From: Siphonodentalium dalli
Lineage: Eukaryota > Mollusca > Scaphopoda > Gadilida > Siphonodentaliidae
Direction: 5' to 3'
Assembly (NCBI GenBank): GCA_032622095.1
Contig: CP136065.1
Coordinates: 51,331,949 to 51,395,948 of the forward strand
Length of the DNA stretch: 64,000 nucleotides
Positions 1-13,500 of the stretch are shown here, one piece after another. Positions within the stretch are counted from its first letter, which is position 1. The number at the start of each line of letters is the position of its first letter. A program made the translations under genes and the position numbers. Below the pieces are notes generated by a model that was given only the letters and a program-made list of their open reading frames with translations, was not told the origin of the DNA and searched no databases.

Positions 1-540
1 GTTTTAGGGTGCCATACCTTGCCAAATTTTCAACTGCATGTCAATTAGGGAAGTGCTAATCTGCTGCTTTTTCATAAATAAACATTGTGTTATTCTGGCC
101 TGGCCCTTTTATTTCGTTGACTGTCACAAAAGTCTATAGTATATTAATTAGTTCATAGTTGCTTGCTAGTTTTAGCTCAGTTAGACTTTAACAGATCTAG
201 CAACCAACTACTGAACTAGATGAAGAATAATGCAACACAATGCTCTGACTGAGTCAGTTACTCAGTACAGTGGAATAGTTTAGTTATCCGTATTATTTTG
301 TTTACGTCCCTTTGTTCACATTTGCCTGGTTTGGACAGTAGGCCTATGTACTTACAGCACACCCATAATCTTTATCACTTCAGCAAAGACAATGCCATAG
401 AAGAAGCAAATGTAGAATAATGTGAAATTCTAAAGCAATTCAGTAGGAAAAAATGCCAATTTTAAGCCAAATTAAGGGCTGTCAATATCATCAGACATTT
501 TAATCTAAGCATCACAAGTATTATATTAGCACTGAGAGTG
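1..540. other. Intronic or upstream sequence, nothing recognised
   Basis: A+T-rich sequence before the first exon seen. I find no open frame resembling the missing USP22 N-terminus, no RNA gene and no clear repeat. Confidence 0.4.
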
Positions 541-866
541 AGATAATAAGGCTGATGGGGTCACTCTCACCAAAAAAAGTGCTGAAGGGTACACAGGATT
601 TTCAAAATGTGCTGAAGGGTACACAGGTGTGAAATGTCATTCTAGAGGACATTCAGTCTTCGTATCTGCCATGATTTCTGTTAGAGAATAATTGTTTACG
701 TTCCAATGAATATTAAAATGTACTGAAAACAAAATGCTAATGGCGCCAGACTTTCATAAACACAATTTAAGTAATGGTGTTCGTGCCGATCACAAACCCT
801 GTGTACCCTTCAGCACTTTGTTTGGTGAGAGTGCAGACCCCTTCAGCGATAATGATATATCTGAAT
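541..866. mobile_element. Inverted-repeat (MITE-like) element
   Basis: The left arm (about 541-605) is the reverse complement of the right arm (about 795-866). Both contain GTGCTGAAGGGTACACAGG and a CTCTCACC block next to a GGGGTC/GACCCC block. The left arm carries a second copy of the 19-bp GTGCTGAAGGGTACACAGG at about 610-628, so one arm has a short internal duplication. The interior is A+T-rich and non-coding. The boundaries are approximate and I see no clear target duplication, so I do not assign a superfamily. Confidence 0.6.
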
Positions 867-1426
867 GGATTTGATTGGTTTGTTCACGATAGTTTACACT
901 TTACAATTATCAGAGTATGATTCAAATTTTTTTTTTTAGATTATTTAATGACAATGATATATATCTATACAATTTATACAAAGTTGACAAATGTATACAT
1001 ATTGAAAAAGCAATGTAAATAATATTAGATTGAAAAGCGGTCGACATTAACATATCTCTGTGAGCTCACTATCTAAATGTGTATTTATAATCAAAAAAAG
1101 ATTTAACCAATAAGGTTTTAATATGGTTAGTCGGTGGTATTAATATTAATTGCCCTTCACTGCTGTCGCATCCCAGAAAATGTTTAACTTTGTGCTGTGC
1201 AGATGGAGTTAGTTTTTTGTCAGAATTATTATATGCCTCTCTAAAATTAGTGCATTGTTAAGTCTCAAAACATGAGATAAATATATTGCACATGGTTAAA
1301 TGAATCAACTGCGTTGAGTGAAGATGCATTATTTGTGTATTATCATTGGTAAATTTTGCATATTTGCGTGATTTCTCATCAAAAGTGATTTGAAAAATTA
1401 ATATTATATTCTGTCTTATATTCCAG
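867..1426. other. Intron sequence, nothing recognised
   Basis: A+T-rich intron leading to the acceptor at 1425-1426 (TTCCAG). No exon, RNA or repeat recognised. Confidence 0.4.
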
Positions 1427-1559
1427 GCCAAATCATGCAGGTGTTACACCTGTCGTCAGCACGCTTTCCGACTTCATGCTTGTCTCTATTGTATATACTT
1501 CGGGTGCTATGGTGCTAAACATATCCATGAACATGCTCAACAAAACGACCATAATTTGG
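1427..1559 (+). CDS. USP22: USP22 window exon 1 (ZnF-UBP)
   Basis: Encodes residues 1-44 plus one base. It holds the Cys/His ligands of the ZnF-UBP finger: CRCYTC, then CLYC, FGC and HIHEHAQ. Acceptor TTCCAG, donor GTGAGT. Reading starts in phase 0 or with a split first codon; the CxxH part at the N-terminal end of this finger comes from an exon outside the window. In the family this finger docks the ATXN7/Sgf73 and ATXN7L3/Sgf11 side of the SAGA module. Confidence 0.93.
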
Positions 1560-4500
1560 GTGAGTATCATGAGCTACACACACAGTGCATGTATATCTAA
1601 AATTTTTTAGAGATAAGATCATAAGAGTGTCTCATGTAAATCTTTGCTGATGCAGCTGGTTAAACATCATTGTCCCCCGAAAAATTTATTTTCGGGGGAC
1701 TATAGAAACGGGGTCGTGCCGTCCGTCCGTTCATCCGTTGCTTCGTCCGTCCGTCACACTTTTGAGTACCTTCATGGTGTAATCATCTCCTCCTACAGAT
1801 TTCATCCCAGATATTTGAAACTTCAGAATATTGTTGCCCATATATTGAAGATGTGCAACATGTATATAGATGACAGAAAAATTATTTTTTTACAAAGTTA
1901 TTAACCCTTTTCGACTTAGAAAATTTCAACATTTTTTATAATTTTCAGTATGAGGGTACCTTCATGGTGTAATCAACTCCTCCCACAGTTTTCATCCTAG
2001 AGATTTGAAACTTCAGAATATTGTTGTCCATATATTGGAGACGTGCAACATGTATATAGATGACGGAAAAATTATTTTTTGACAGAGTTATTAACCCTTT
2101 TCGAATTTCAACATTTTTTATAATTTTCTGTACGAGGGTACCTTCATGGTGTAATCAACTCCTCCTACAGTTTTGATCGTAGATATTTGAAACTTCAGAG
2201 TATTGTTACCCACATATTGGAGATGTGTAACATGTATATAGATGATGGAATATTTTTTTTTTGCGGAGTTATTAACCCTTTTTGACTTAGAAAATTTCAA
2301 CATCTTTAAAAAAGCGGCATCGACTTTTTCCACATTTTTGGGGGACACGTCAGCTGACCTTTTATTAGCTCACCTGAGACGAAGTCTCCGGTGGAGCTAT
2401 AGTCATCACTCCTCGTCCGTCGTCCGTCCGTGCGTCCGTGTTTACTAATGACTACTTATGTGGCTAAGATTGTGTAAAATGGATATTTATGTGCATAACT
2501 TCCGTTGCGTGACGCTAGCCACGTAACAGCTTTCAGATGGACGTTCAAAAATGATCTATTTGGCCTAATCAGCTTATTTAATTTTGTAGTCACTCAAAAT
2601 TTGGAAACAAAAAGTCCATCAATTTAGACATCCATGACCTGTCAATAGGAGATATCGGACACTGACTGACATTTATGTGGCTAGCCACCCAATCACGGAC
2701 CTGTCAGTTTCTCCTATTCCACTGTCCCAGTTGCTGTGTGCAAGTTTTTGAGTTTTAATCAGCTTCTTCTGCTATAATTCCAACATGTTATGAATCCATA
2801 ATCTGGAGTTTTATCACTGTCTACTACTTGATAGACACATAAAATTTATGGCTACTTGAGAAGCCACATAAAAACTAAAGCCACATTACCATTTCTAGCC
2901 ACATAGGTCGGAGCCACATATCTACCCATTTGTTCGTCCGTCTATTTTTCCACATAGTAATTCTTAAAACGACTTCTTTTCTGAAGTTGTCGGGCCGAAT
3001 GGGTTCATATTTGGTATGAGGGTACCTTGGGTGACTGTGGTTCAGATTTGTTCAAATGAGGTCACTGGGTCAAATGTGGGTGGGGCTATGGACATAAATC
3101 TTTATTTTTTTTATTTTTTTTTAATTTAACTTATTGCTCAATTTAACCAAAAAAAAAATATATATACATATGTATATATATTTTATTTTTTAATAAATAA
3201 TTTTTTTATTATTAAATAAAATATTTTATTTTTAAATAAAATTAAAAAAAACTCATTAAAATTTTGAAGAACCTATGACATTACATCTTTGGGAGGGGAG
3301 GGGAGGTACCTCTAGTCACTCCACTATATTTGGTTGAAATCAGGGGTTTGGGAGAAATCAGGAACAGACAGATGTACAGAAATGTTCAGTAAATTACTTT
3401 AATCCTTGTGTTCTCTACTACAGCAAGCCACCCATGTGCTCTGATGGACACATGTTTATACAACTGGCAGATGGGTAGATAACAACTGCTATGCCATAGT
3501 GCTCTCCGTCCCCAGAGAGTGTAATTCATGTCATTTGTAATTTAAATGAGATTAATGGTGTTATCAATGAAGCACCCTTGTTGTTTACATTATCACTCAG
3601 TGGTCATTAAAATCAGATTAATTTCATTTTCTCCAAGTTTGAATTAAGAGTGTCTGGCATTTGTAGAATGAGGTTCCCAGAGGGTGAATTTATGTTGCTC
3701 CACACAGCAGGCTAGCATAACCAAATACACCATCTGAGAACCTTATTCTGCTTAGGCCTCATCTTCTGGGAAGTATCTAGAGTCTCAAGATCTCATTCTG
3801 CTTAGGCCTCATCTTCTGGGAAGTATCTATAGTATCAAATTTACATTGTTGTTAGTTAAATTTCCCTTCTAGGAAGTTTATATATCCCCTAATTTTCAGA
3901 AGATAAAATTCACGATTGAGGTGCCCAATGGGTGAACATCACCAACTTCAACTGGGGAACTTCAATCTTATTCTAGGTCTTCCATAGCAGTTGAGGGCCT
4001 TATCAGAATGAGGTCCCCAGAGGGTGAATTTAGTGATACTAGCCCGCTGTGCAGGATAGTGTCACTAAATTCACCCTCTGGGGACCTCATTCTGCAAATA
4101 ACAGACAGACTATTTCAAGGCTTGATTGTATAATACATTGTGTTGCTTGAGGCCAGACATGCACAATGTAGGAACATACATGCTTTTAGTGATGCTATCC
4201 CACACAGCGGGCTAGCATCACCAAATTCACCCTCTGGAGACCTCATTCTGCTTAGGCCTCATCTTCTGGGAAGTATCTATAGTATCAAATTTACATTATT
4301 GTTAGTTAAATTTCCCTTCTAGGAAGTTTCTATATCCCCTAATTTGCAGAAGATAAAATTCATAAATGAGGTGCCCAATGGGTGAATATCACCAACTTCA
4401 ACTGGGGAACTTAATTCTTATCCTTATCAGATTTGTGAAAATGGGATCACAAAGTCAAATAAGGGCAGAGCAAGAGACTTAACTATTTCACAACATAGTA

Positions 4501-7500
4501 ATTCTTACAATATATTTGCAAGAACTAGTTGGCTTATATAGAATGGAATGTTCTTCCTTGACTGCAATTCAGATTTTTTTTAATGGGGTCACCTGGTCAA
4601 ATAGGGGCCAAGTGAAGGACAGTTTCCCTCTTAATATACTTCCTTCACAAGGACCATCAGGTCTATTTTACTGATATTTATGATATGTATGAAGGGTTCT
4701 TTGGTGTCTGGGATTCAAATTTATTCAGATGGGGTCACCAGGTTAAATAGGTTGGGACCAGGGACATAACTATATGTCTCTATAGTAATTCTTAAAATGT
4801 CTTCTCAAGAGAGTTTGGACTATTTAGCTTACATATAGTATGGAGGAATCAGGAGGATCCTTTAGTGACTGAGATTCAGATTTGTTAAAATGAGGTCAAC
4901 CTGTCAAGAAATGGCAGGCTATGGGGAGTTAACACTTTTGTGTCCAATAAAATCATCGAAATACCAAATTCATTAAAACATCTACCTTGGAACCACCTGA
5001 CTGATTGGTCTGACATACATGTATTGTGTTTTGGGTCCATGGATAATTGGGCTTCAAACATGTTTAAATGGTTTTAGAAAAAGGCGCTTGTGAGATTGGA
5101 AATTTCCAACAATTGAGAAAGTTTGAGGTGTCGGTTGTGAAATTCCAACCTAAGACTTGGGAGTCTGGAGCCCGGTCGGGAGGGGACTTGTTGAGCTGGA
5201 GGAGTTGGCAATTTCAAGGTGGATTTTCACCAAGCTACATACTTGAAGTCTCTCTAGCCACATATCCTGTTTAAATCTAACTCTTTTAAAGTGATTATGA
5301 AAAGTGCTGACTGTTTTGGTCTCCAGAGTCCCAGTCTTATCAGTCTTTGCAGTCTGGTGAGCGACCCCACAGTCATTGACTGTCTTGTTTTAGTTAAAGT
5401 TGTTCATTGTGAGAATAGACAGTGTTAGTGTAAGTGTTGTTTCAATTGTTAATGAAGATATGGTTTAATTGCACTCATTTACACAATAACTTTGCTTGTT
5501 CATTTATTACACACTTGGCCATGATTTATAAGGATTTCTCGGTGAATTAAAAGTGATAATGTTAATGTGTGAATTACTTCCCTGGTGAATGCACGCGACC
5601 AGCTGGTCGGAGAATAATTTTCTCACTTATTATCTTTAAAATTAGCACTTTTAAGTCGTGAAAAGTGTGTAAAAAACAGAATAATCACTTTGTTTCAATG
5701 ATTACGTGACATAAAATCACTCGGGTTTTTACAAGGCCTGGCTCCCCTTGTTAATTATTTCATCGAAACCAATTGATTACTCTATATATTGCTTACAGTT
5801 ATAGGAATTCCCAATTCTAACCTCTATGACACAAATTGGGTGGGGGTATTAAGCGATTCCATGTATAATCAATATGCATACTCAGTTAATTGCATAAGAA
5901 AAGCTATGCAAATAAGCGAGATTCAGATTGACTGTACTTTGATATGGCTTCTGGTACCGTACCCCATTTCTAGCCCAAGTAAACATGTGTTGGATATCCT
6001 TAATTTAACTGGGACACCCACGACTCAAAATTATGCATGTACATAGTCACTAGTGCTCTACATCAACTGCATTGACGTAAACCATATCTTCTCTTTCAGC
6101 GGTTGACCTCCATTTTGGAACAGTATTATGTCTTTCGTGTGACACATATATCTATGACAGGGAGTTAGAGGACATTGCGCAGAGTCAGCAAAGAAGATCT
6201 GCTAGGTCACTGGGTAAGTTTTTATTGTCCCCCGAAGAAAAAAAAATCGGGGGACTATTAAAATAGCCGGTGTGCGTCCGTCCGTCCGCGTGTCCGTGCG
6301 TCCGGAAATGGTTTCCGGATGATAACTTTAGTTTCGGTTATTAGATCAAAAGCAAATTTCATCGGTGAGTTTATCAGACCAAAATAAAGGTCAAGTTCGA
6401 ATATGAGTTTGCTCCGCCCATTTTTGCGAGAGTTATGGCCCTTTTTTGACTTAGAAAACCCCTGAAAGTTGGTTTCCGGATGATAACTTTAGTAGAGTTA
6501 ATCTGATTTCTCCCAGCAAAACACAGGTCAAGTTCGAACTTGGGTTCTGCCCGACCATTTTTGGCAGAGTTATGCCCCTTTTTCGACATAGAAAATTCAG
6601 TTTTTCTTCTGTTTTTTGGTTTCGGGATGATAACTTGACTTTGGATTGTTTATTGTTATATATTGTGGATTACTTATATAAAAATACAGTTCAAGTTCGA
6701 ATTTCGGTTTAATCCGATAATTTTTGCGAGAGATATGGCCTTTTTATTACTTATAATCTTGTAATTTTCTGGTTTGACTTTAAGAGTTTTTTTAAGATTT
6801 GGTTATTTGTATGCATGTCAGTAATGAGACAATGCACAATTGTCTTATCCATATAGTATACTTCGACAAAGCCTCCGCTCCAAATGAAGCCACCGGTTCG
6901 GGGGACACTGTGGCCGAGCGGCCTTTTATTTATTCAAAATTTGAAATATTTAATTATATCTCCGATCAATCATATGATGTACATATAATCTACAGCACTC
7001 ACGCATATATAAGAATGAATTGAAAGCATGGCTTAGAAAAACATAATTATATTGTAACAAGGCGTATCACAGCTACTGCTGATCTTCAGGTTACATAATC
7101 ATAATGTGGAATGAACGTTAACGTGACTTCCAAATTTTTATTTGATTGTGACGTCACTTCCCTGCATATTAATACCAGTGATGGCTTTAAGTTTTTTCCA
7201 TCTGTATTCTTTTTAACGAGTGCATCGATAGCATTTTGTCGATACCAGCAACAAAACAACATACACAATTCGGACGTGAAGAGACCCCAGATGCGGTACA
7301 TGCAAAAACATAGTTACTGGTACACAACTCAAGTTAAAAAATGAGAGTGTAGTTCAACCCAATGCAGATATGGACTGCAAATCACGAAACTTAATTTATA
7401 TAATTATATGTTCTGGATGTCATGAGTTTTATGTGGGACAGACGGGCAACACTATATGTGAGTGCATGAGAATACACCGCCAACAAATCAGACAACCCGA

Positions 7501-10500
7501 GCTGAGACATATTGACCTCCTGTAGCGAGCATCTTGAAGTTTGTTGTGGTTGCTCACTCTAGAGTGTTCCCCTCGTACAAAATGCTATCGATGGACCCAT
7601 GGAAAAGAATACAGAAAACCATCACTGGAATAAATATCCAGGAAAGTGACGTCGTGCACTGTTATTTTATTCTAACACCCCATCACTGTTATAAAAGAAT
7701 CGACTAAAAGTCGTTCTTGTTCATCCCCAGTGGCTGGGGGGTTCGTAGAGTGAAAATCCACTGTGGTTAAGCTGTGTCACTGGTGACATCGGAGAGTGAA
7801 AAACTCGAGACCATATCTGAGTGTTAAAATTGGCGAGGAATGCAAAAAATCGAGATAAAACTCCAGAAAAAAGCTTCAACACTCAGATAACCTGCAGTAT
7901 ATAGGTCTTGCGCTTTCGTTATTGTTTAACTTCATCAGGACCGAGTTTGACTTGTGATTTTTTGAGGATTTTTCTCGCCTTATATACTGTTTGTTATGGG
8001 TTTAATTGTAAGTGGCCTATATTGTTTACTAGTTGAGGTACCCGGCCTTGCTCAGGTAAAGAATGAGTAAATTATTAGTGCCCCTTCAAGTAATTTCAAT
8101 TAATTATTAGTCACCTGATGTAAACATCGCCCATATCATGACACTCTCCAGATAAAGTTACCTAATAGATGTTCTTTAATGCTAATTATGTGTGCCTTTT
8201 TAAGTCATCTGGGGTTATTTTGTACCTGTCAAATTACCTCTGTGTTCCAATTTTCCCACATATCTTCTAAGCAGATTATTAATAGATGCTCTTCATTGAT
8301 AATCTATGTTAATATAATTTATTAATCCTTCTTTAAGTCATTTGAGGTCAAAGGTGCCTATCCCATTATAAACCCCTGGTCAGGTGACCCCAGTGTTCCA
8401 ATTTTTCTACTTATCTTCTAAATCTATAAGGAACGCCCTTTGCATATATTATTCATCTTCATTCATGTCTCATCTCTTTCACACACACAATTTGTGACAC
8501 AAATCTTATTATCTCATTTTCTTTCAGGTGTTCGTGACAAGCCAAGAACATGGGAACCAAGCGAGGAAGAAATGGAAATTTTGAAACAGAATTCCAAGCG
8601 CAGAAAAATAAATCATAACTCAACTATAGGTTAGAACATTGATTGTGAGAGAAATGGATGACAATTTGTCTTTGTCATGTCATTTGTTATGCTGCTGTAT
8701 GGATTAGTACCAGAGGCAGACTTAACCAATGGTCAAATAGAAAATTTATAATGGTTATAAATGTGGATTTGATTTTCCAATTTGTGTCTAAGCCTGAGTT
8801 TAGTCCCCAGAGGGTGAATTTAGTAACGCTATCCCATATAGTGGGTTAGCATCACTAAAGTCACTCTCTGGTGGCCTCATTCTGCTTAGGCCTCATCTTC
8901 TCTGGAAAGTTTATTTATTATCAAATTTCTGTAGAAACTTCTTCACATAGTTTCTATTTCTTTTTTAGTTTAGTTTCTCTATATCCCCAAATTGGCAGAC
9001 GACACATTGCATAATCGAGGTTCCCAATGGAAAACAGAAATACCATAAGCTTTATCAAAAGACCAGCCATTGGCTTAACCCTTTGGAGGGTAGAACAACA
9101 TTTATTTCATCTTCAATTGTTTTATGATAGTACCATATTTGTGCACACAAAACATTTCAAATTCAGCCCACTAAATTAAGATATGTGTATCATGTGTTGA
9201 TCGAGGTTTACAGAGTTAAAATTTACACAATACCATTTTTAGCTCAACTTACTTGTAAGTTTGAGCTATTGCCATGGTTTGGCGTCCGTCGTCCGTGTGT
9301 CCGTGTGTGCGTGTGTCCGTCAACAATTTCCTTTTGGCGCGGGCTACAGGTTGTACCTTTGGTCTGATCTTCATGAAATTTGTCATGAATGTTGACATTG
9401 ACATGTAGATGGGAACGAGTCATTTTTGGGTCATTCGGCCAAAAAACATGGCCGCTGGCAGCCATCTTGGATTTCAAGATTCAATCCATTGGCGCGGCCT
9501 ACAGGTCGTACTGTTCATCTGATCATCATGAAATTTGTCATTGATGTTAATAATGACATGTAGATGGGAACGAGTGATTTTGGGGTCGTTTGGCCAAAAA
9601 ACATGGCTGCCAGTAGCCATCTTGGATTTTACTCTTTGCATGACTAAATCCTTTGGCGCGGGCTACAGGTCGTTGTTTTGGTCGGAAGTTTATGAAATTT
9701 GTCATGGATGTTAACACTGTCATGTAGATGGGAACGAGTGATTTTGGGGTCGTTCGGCCAAAAAACATGGCTGCCAGCAGCCATCTTGGATTTTACTCTT
9801 TGCATGACTAAATCCTTTGGCGCGGGCTACAGGTTGTACCTTTGGTCTAATCTTTATGAAATTTGTCATGAATGTTGACATTGACATGTAGATGGGAACG
9901 AATCAATGTGGGGTCATTCGGCCAAAAAACATGGCCGCTGGTGGCCATCTTAGATTTCAAAATTCAATCCATTGGCGCGGGCTACAGGTCGTACTGTTCG
10001 TCTGATCATCATGAAATTTGTCATGGATGTTAATATTGACATGTAGATGGGAACGAGTCATTTTGGGGTTGTTCGGCCAATAAACATGGCCACCAGCAGC
10101 CATCTTGGATTTTACTCTTTGCATGACTAAATCCTTTGGCCCGGGCTACAGGTCGTTGCTTTGGTCTGATCTTTATGAAATTTGTCATGAATGTTGACAT
10201 TGACATGTAGATGGGAACGAGTCATTTTGGGGTCATTCTGCCAAAAAACATGGCCGCTGGCAGCCATCTTGGATTTCAAGATTCAATCCATTGGCGCGGG
10301 CTACAGGTCGTACTGTTCGTCTGATCATCATGAAATTTGTCATGGATGTTAATATTGACATGTAGATGGGAACGAGTCATTTTGGGGTTGTTCGGCCAAT
10401 AAACATGGCCACCAGCAGCCATCTTGGATTTTACTCTTTGCATGACTAAATCCTTTGGCGCGGGCTACAGGTCGTAGCTTCGATCGGAACATCATGAAAT

Positions 10501-13500
10501 TTGTCATGGATGTTAACAATGACATGTAGATGGGAACGAGTGATTTTGGGGTCGTTCGGCCGAAAAACATGGCCGCCAGCAGCCATCTTGGATTTTACTC
10601 TTTGCATGACTAAATCCTTTGGCCCGGGCTACAGGTCGTACCTTTGGTCTGATCTTTATGAAATTTGTCATGAATGTTGACATTGACATGTAGATGGGAA
10701 CGAATCATTGTGGGGTCATTCGGCCAAAAAACATGGCCGCTGGCGGCCATCTTAGATTTCAAAATTCAATCCATTGGCGCGGGCTACAGGTCGTACTGTT
10801 CGTCTGATCATCATGAAATTTGTCATGGATGTTAATATTGACATGTAGATGGGAACGAGTCATTTTGGGGTCGTTCGGCCAATAAACATGGCCGCCAGCA
10901 GCCATCTTGGATTTTACTCTTTGCATGACTAAATCCTTTGGCGCGGGCTACAGGTCGTAGCTTTGATCGGAACATCATGAAATTTGTCATGGATGTTAAC
11001 AATGACATGTAGATGGGAACGAGTGATTTTGGAGTTGTTCGGCCGAAAAACATGGCGCCAGCAGCCATCTTGGATTTTACTCTTTGCATGACTAAATCCT
11101 TTGGCCCGGGCTACAGGTCGTACCTTTGGTCTGATCTTTATGAAATTTGTCATGAATGTTGACATTGACATGTAGATGGGAACGAGTCATTTTGGGGTCA
11201 TTCGGCCTAAAAACATTGCCGCTGGCAGCCATCTTGGATTTCAAGATTCAATCCATTGGCGCGGGCTACAGATCGTACTGTTCGCCTGATCATCATGAAA
11301 TTTGTCATTGATGTTAATAATGACATGTAGATGGGAACGAGTGATTTTGGTGTCGCTCGGCCAAAAAACATGGCCGCCAGCAGCCATCTTGTATTTTACT
11401 CTTTGCATGACTAAATCCTTTGGCGCGGGCTACAGGTCGTACCTTTGGTCTGATCTTTATGAAATTTGTCATGAATGTTGACATTGACATGTAGATGGGA
11501 ACGAGTCATTTTGGGGTCATTCGGCCAAAAAACATGGCCGCTGGCAGCCATCTTGGATTTCAAGATTCAATCCATTGGCGCGGGCTACAGGTCGTACTGT
11601 TCGTCTGATCATCATGAAATTTGTCATTGATGTTAATAATGACATGTAGATGGGAACGAGTGATTTTGGGGTCGTTCGGCCAAAAAACATGGCTGCCAGC
11701 AGCCATCTTGGATTTTACTCTTTGCATGACTAAATCCTTTGGCGCGGGCTACAGGTCGTTGTGTTGGTCGGAAGTTTATGAAATTTGTCATGGATGTTAA
11801 CACTGACATGTAGATGGGAACGAGTGATTTTGGAGTCGTTCGGCCAAAAAACATGGCCGCCATCTTGGATTTTACTCTTTGCATGACTAAATCCTTTGGC
11901 GCGGGCTATAGGTTGCCTTTGGTCTAATCTTTATAAAATTTGTCATGAACGTTGACATTGACATGTAGATGGGAACGAATCATTGTCGGGTCATTCGGCC
12001 AAAAAACATGGCTGCTGGTGGCCATCTTGGATTTCAAAATTCAATCCATTGGCGCGGGCTACAGGTCGTACTGTTCGTCTGATCATCATGAAATTTGTCA
12101 TGAATGATAACAATGACATGTAGATGGGATCGAGTCGTTATGGGGTCATTTGGTCAAAAAACATGGCCGCCAGCAGCCATCTTGGATTTTACTCTTTGCA
12201 TGACTAAATCCTTTGGTGCGGGCTACAGGTCGTAGCTTTGGTCAAATGGTCATGAAATTTGTCATTAATTATAACAATGACATGTAGATGGGAACGAGTC
12301 GTTTTGGGGTCATTCGGTCAAAAAACATTGCCACCAGCATTTTACTTTTTGCATGACTAAATCCTTTGGCGTGGGCTACAGGTCATACCTTTGGTCTGAT
12401 ATTTATTAAATTTGTCATGAATGTTGACATTGACATGTAGATGGGAACGAATCATTGTGGGGTCATTCGGCCAAAAAACATGGCTGCCAGCGGCCATCTT
12501 GGATTTTAAAATTCAATCCATTGGCGCGGTCTACAGGTCGTACTGTTCGTCTGATCATCATGAAATTTGTATGTCGTAGCTTTGGTCAGATCTTCATAAA
12601 ATTTGTCATGGATGTTAACAATTATACGTAGATGGGAACGAGTTCTTTTGGGGTCAATTGGCCAAAAAAAATGGCCACCAGCAGCCATCTTGTATTTTAC
12701 TCTTTGCATCACTAAATCCTTTGGCGCATGTTAGACATTTCAATTAGCACCTTTCCTATTCCTCCATTTACTGTCAACCATTAAATTATTCCCCTACCTA
12801 AGTTGAGCTACAGTGTCATTGACACTTTCATTAATCTCACTTTCATATAACTCACATCAAATGGAAATTGCGAGTACACACGCTTTAATGCTGTCACTGC
12901 ACTGGAGTTAATTATCATTTTGGGGAGGGGTTTCTGATCTGAACTAATTATTTTTAGCTCAACTTGACAAAAGTTAAGTTCGAGCTATTGCTATGGGTTG
13001 GTATCTGTTGCATGCATCCGTCAACAATTTCCTTTAGCACACCCTACAGGTATCATCCCTTATCCAATCATCATTAAACTTTATACTCGGGGTGACCAAA
13101 AGATGTGAGCTTACCGTCTTTTCCACAATTTTTTATAAAACATGGCCACCAGCAGCCATATTGGATTTCAAATTTAAATCCATCATGACGCCCAGCAGCC
13201 CGCATTTATTGGTGAATTATTCTGAAAATTTACAGGCATGATTGGGATAACCTCTGGATGGGAGCTATCAAATTTGAATGATTTTCAATAAAAAACATGG
13301 CCACCAGCAGCCATCTTGGATTTTACTCTTTGCATGACTTAATCCTTTTGCACACTCTACCATTCATATACCTCATTCGATCATCAAACTTCAAATGAAT
13401 CTTCGGGATGACATCTCGATGGGAGCCATCAAATTTTTCAGAATTTCTTTGGAAAAACATGGCTGTTGGCAGCCATCTTGGATTTGACTCTTTCCATGAC

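Noticed and set aside
1-1426. Missing USP22 N-terminal exon
   Set aside because: I looked for the segment with the conserved N-terminal helix and the CxxH part of the finger; none is present in either short exons or split frames, so it lies upstream of the window.
9244-12712. Series of 60-85-codon minus-strand frames with a shared peptide
   Set aside because: All fall in the ~160-bp tandem array and repeat with its period; no start context or domain.
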